From: Psychrosphaera aestuarii
GTDB taxonomy: Bacteria > Pseudomonadota > Gammaproteobacteria > Enterobacterales > Alteromonadaceae
DNA length: 64,000 bases
NCBI RefSeq assembly: GCF_017948405.1
Contig: NZ_CP072844.1
Location: 1,116,001 to 1,180,000 of the forward strand
Direction: 5' to 3'
Part shown: positions 62,390 through 64,000 of the stretch, one piece after another
How positions within the stretch are numbered: position 1 is the first letter of the stretch
Layout of the letters: every line of letters starts with the position of its first letter
Notes under the pieces: model-generated
The model's input: only the letters and a program-made list of their open reading frames with translations
Database searches by the model: none
What the model was told of the DNA's origin: nothing
Position numbers and translations under genes: made by a program

Positions 62390-62897
62390 TTTGTGCCCCT
62401 TTTTGTAAAGTATTTGTATCAAGTAGTTCTTTCAACTGATTACGCGCTCTAAAAAGTCTAGTCATTACTGTGTTCTTGTTTAAGTCTAAAATTGCTGCTA
62501 TTTCATCACCGGAAAAACCGCCAATAACTTGGAGTACTAAAGGCTCCCGGTACTCGTCAGCTAATTTTAGAATTTGTCGCTGTAATAAATGATTTTCTAT
62601 CTCTTGATCGGCGCTCGGCGTTACAGAGTCGCTAACTTCAAAGTCATCAATATCAACCAGATCAAGTTGCTTTCGCTCAAAACGTCGTGCATTTTCTCGT
62701 CGTAATATTGTTATTAACCATGCTTTAGCTGCATTTGTATCGTTTAATGATTCCAATGACCGCCATGCTCGCAAAAACGTTTCTTGAACAATGTCATCCA
62801 CTACATTTGCATCGCGACACAGCCAATAGGCATAGCGATACAAATCCTTGCTGTAAGCACGGACTAGTGTTTCGTAAGTTAAGTATTTTGATTTCAT
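62382..62897 (-). CDS. ECF-type RNA polymerase sigma factor
   Basis: A 171-residue group 4 sigma factor with region 2 (about 8-75; YSKDLYRYAYWLCRDANVVDDIVQETFLRAWRSLESL, which binds the -10 element and core polymerase) and region 4 (about 115-160; YREPLVLQVIGGFSGDEIAAILDLNKNTVMTRLFRARNQL, the -35-binding helix-turn-helix). A short acidic linker joins them. It overlaps the anti-sigma gene downstream. Its regulon is unknown; the divergent OlsF-like gene 112 bp away is a positional candidate. Confidence 0.93.
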   Translation of the reverse strand: MKSKYLTYETLVRAYSKDLYRYAYWLCRDANVVDDIVQETFLRAWRSLESLNDTNAAKAWLITILRRENARRFERKQLDLVDIDDFEVSDSVTPSADQEIENHLLQRQILKLADEYREPLVLQVIGGFSGDEIAAILDLNKNTVMTRLFRARNQLKELLDTNTLQKGAQNG

Positions 62898-63009
62898 GTA
62901 GTAATAGACCCTTTGGTCTCAAAAAAAATTTCCCAACCATTGCAATGAAATGGTTTAATTTAAAAATAATTAAAATCGACATCAGTAATGAGTGTAAATA
63001 GCATTAACT

Positions 63010-64000
63010 ATGACATTAAAAAACACGACCTCTCACATTAGTTTACATTCAATTTATCCAAACGGCTCATCACACTTTTTGGGTAAGCATCTACTAAATT
63101 TTGCAGATAAAATTATGGGGCTAAAAAAGCTCAATAGCATTTACAGTAATAGTCATCTACCAGGATTAGCTGCGAATACGTTTTGCAAAGAGCTCTTGGC
63201 GTTGCTGAAGACACCTCTAATGGGAACAAAAGATTTACACGTTAACCTACCCGACACTGGGCCAACAATAATTGTCGCAAATCATCCCTTTGGCTGTTTA
63301 GAGGGTGTTGCGCTAGCGCACGAGGTAAGGAAAATTAGACCTGATGTAAAAGTTTTAGCGAATAGGGCGTTATCTATGTTCAAAGAACTAGAAGAGCTCT
63401 TTATATTCATCGATCCATTGCGCCCAAACGATCCCAAAAACATCACAGCACTTAAGCAATGTAAAATGCATTTAAAACAAGGTGGTGTGTTAATTATCTT
63501 TCCAAGTGGCAAGGTATCGGAATATTACTTTTTAAAACGACGCATTTGTGACGATAGCTGGAATAGAGTCGCGGCACAGTTGGCCAAGTCTTGTGAAGCT
63601 AGTGTACTACCAATATTTTTCGATGGACATAACAGTAAAATGTTTATCCGTTTGGCCATGGTTTGGTCGAAACTTAAATTATTGATGTTATTTAGGGAGG
63701 TACTAAAGCGGCGCGGTACGCCAATTAAAATGCAGGTAGGCCAATTACTTACACCAAAACAACTCGCTAAGCTTAAAAATGTAAATACAATTAATGATTA
63801 TTTAAGAGTGCAAACCTACGCGTTAAATCCGCAATATAGTTATGAGTGGCCTGACGATCAAATCGACACTCTGCAGCCACTAGCTCTAAAACTCCCAAGA
63901 GAAAGAATTAAAACTGAGCTAGCACATCTTCCAGCTGAACAGTGTCTCGTCAAATATAAAGGCTTCAGCGTTTATTACAGTTACCAACAACAGACTCCGT
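63010..64000 (+). CDS. OlsF-like bifunctional acyltransferase (N-terminal part)
   Basis: An open frame from the ATG at 63010 runs 330 codons to the window end without a stop. The N-terminal half is a PlsC-type acyltransferase: NHPFGCLEGVAL (acyl-transfer His), then FIDPLRPNDPKN, IIFPSGKVSEYYF and SVLPIFFDGHNSKMF. After the acyltransferase comes KTELAHLPAEQCLVKYKGFSVYYSYQQQTP, which resembles the opening of the GNAT/hemolysin-like domain of OlsB. This order fits OlsF, a bifunctional ornithine-lipid synthase with an O-acyltransferase at the N-terminus and an N-acyltransferase at the C-terminus. The second domain is mostly outside the window. It is divergent from the ECF sigma gene. Confidence 0.72.
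   Translation, partial: MTLKNTTSHISLHSIYPNGSSHFLGKHLLNFADKIMGLKKLNSIYSNSHLPGLAANTFCKELLALLKTPLMGTKDLHVNLPDTGPTIIVANHPFGCLEGVALAHEVRKIRPDVKVLANRALSMFKELEELFIFIDPLRPNDPKNITALKQCKMHLKQGGVLIIFPSGKVSEYYFLKRRICDDSWNRVAAQLAKSCEASVLPIFFDGHNSKMFIRLAMVWSKLKLLMLFREVLKRRGTPIKMQVGQLLTPKQLAKLKNVNTINDYLRVQTYALNPQYSYEWPDDQIDTLQPLALKLPRERIKTELAHLPAEQCLVKYKGFSVYYSYQQQTP

Noticed and set aside
63282..63512. Minus-strand open frame of 76 codons near the right end
   Set aside because: It lies antisense inside the OlsF-like acyltransferase, whose translated plus strand shows clear family motifs.
1..64000. CRISPR arrays, tRNA genes, insertion sequences and prophage
   Set aside because: No spaced direct repeats, cloverleaf-like clusters, transposase motifs or integrase motifs were seen on either strand.

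Overview
The window looks like a chromosomal segment of a marine gammaproteobacterium of the Alteromonadales, of the Colwellia/Thalassotalea/Psychrosphaera kind. This rests on low-GC coding sequence, the gene orders hisS-yfgM-bamB-der and lptD-surA-pdxA-rsmA-apaG-apaH, and a TonB-dependent starch locus with an adjacent flavin-dependent halogenase. No rRNA, tRNA, IS element, prophage or CRISPR array was recognised. Both ends cut a gene: an HD-GYP phosphodiesterase at the left and an OlsF-like acyltransferase at the right.

Layout. 0-11.5 kb: an HD-GYP gene divergent from hisS, then yfgM, bamB, der, an M23 envelope peptidase, anmK, a membrane GGDEF protein, a DUF418 protein and yqfB. 11.5-19.7 kb: halogenase and a large TonB-dependent receptor, divergent from a surface lipoprotein with a pullulanase-type CBM41 module and three NGWG modules. 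19.8-26.2 kb: a cassette of carbamoyltransferase, an SxtJ-like membrane protein and a 50-residue DUF5989 microprotein, divergent from two tandem SGNH-hydrolase/TPR-like paralogues. 26.3-38.7 kb: lipoprotein pullulanase, membrane protein, GH31 alpha-glucosidase, two small unknown genes, a sugar MFS transporter, an FMN reductase and a LacI-family regulator. 38.7-49 kb: glutathione peroxidase, a chemoreceptor, the lptD-apaH envelope operon and djlA. 49-59.3 kb: a DUF3530 protein, hemH, a NhaC-type (MetT-like) transporter facing an aminotransferase/GAF pair, a REC-PP2C-HATPase/STAS partner-switching pair, yciH, a double-receiver protein, a small membrane protein and fklB. 59.4-64 kb: a class V aminotransferase, an Lrp-type regulator, an ECF sigma factor with a DUF3379-type anti-sigma factor, and the partial OlsF-like gene.

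How parts work together. Near-identical 15-bp operator-like palindromes (reference TTGAATACGTATGCA) lie in front of the TonB receptor/lipoprotein pair, pullulanase, MFS transporter and the LacI gene itself, so 13-39 kb reads as an autoregulated maltodextrin/starch regulon. The lipoprotein and receptor would capture and import oligosaccharides, pullulanase and GH31 would cut them, and the MFS protein would carry sugar across the inner membrane. Separately, tandem met boxes (core AGACGTCT) precede both the NhaC-type transporter and the GAF-aminotransferase pair, defining a small MetJ-controlled methionine island. The carbamoyltransferase/SxtJ/DUF5989/SGNH cassette sits inside the starch locus without a recognisable copy of its operator. 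It is the strongest candidate here for an uncharacterised system, probably modifying an envelope or secreted molecule.
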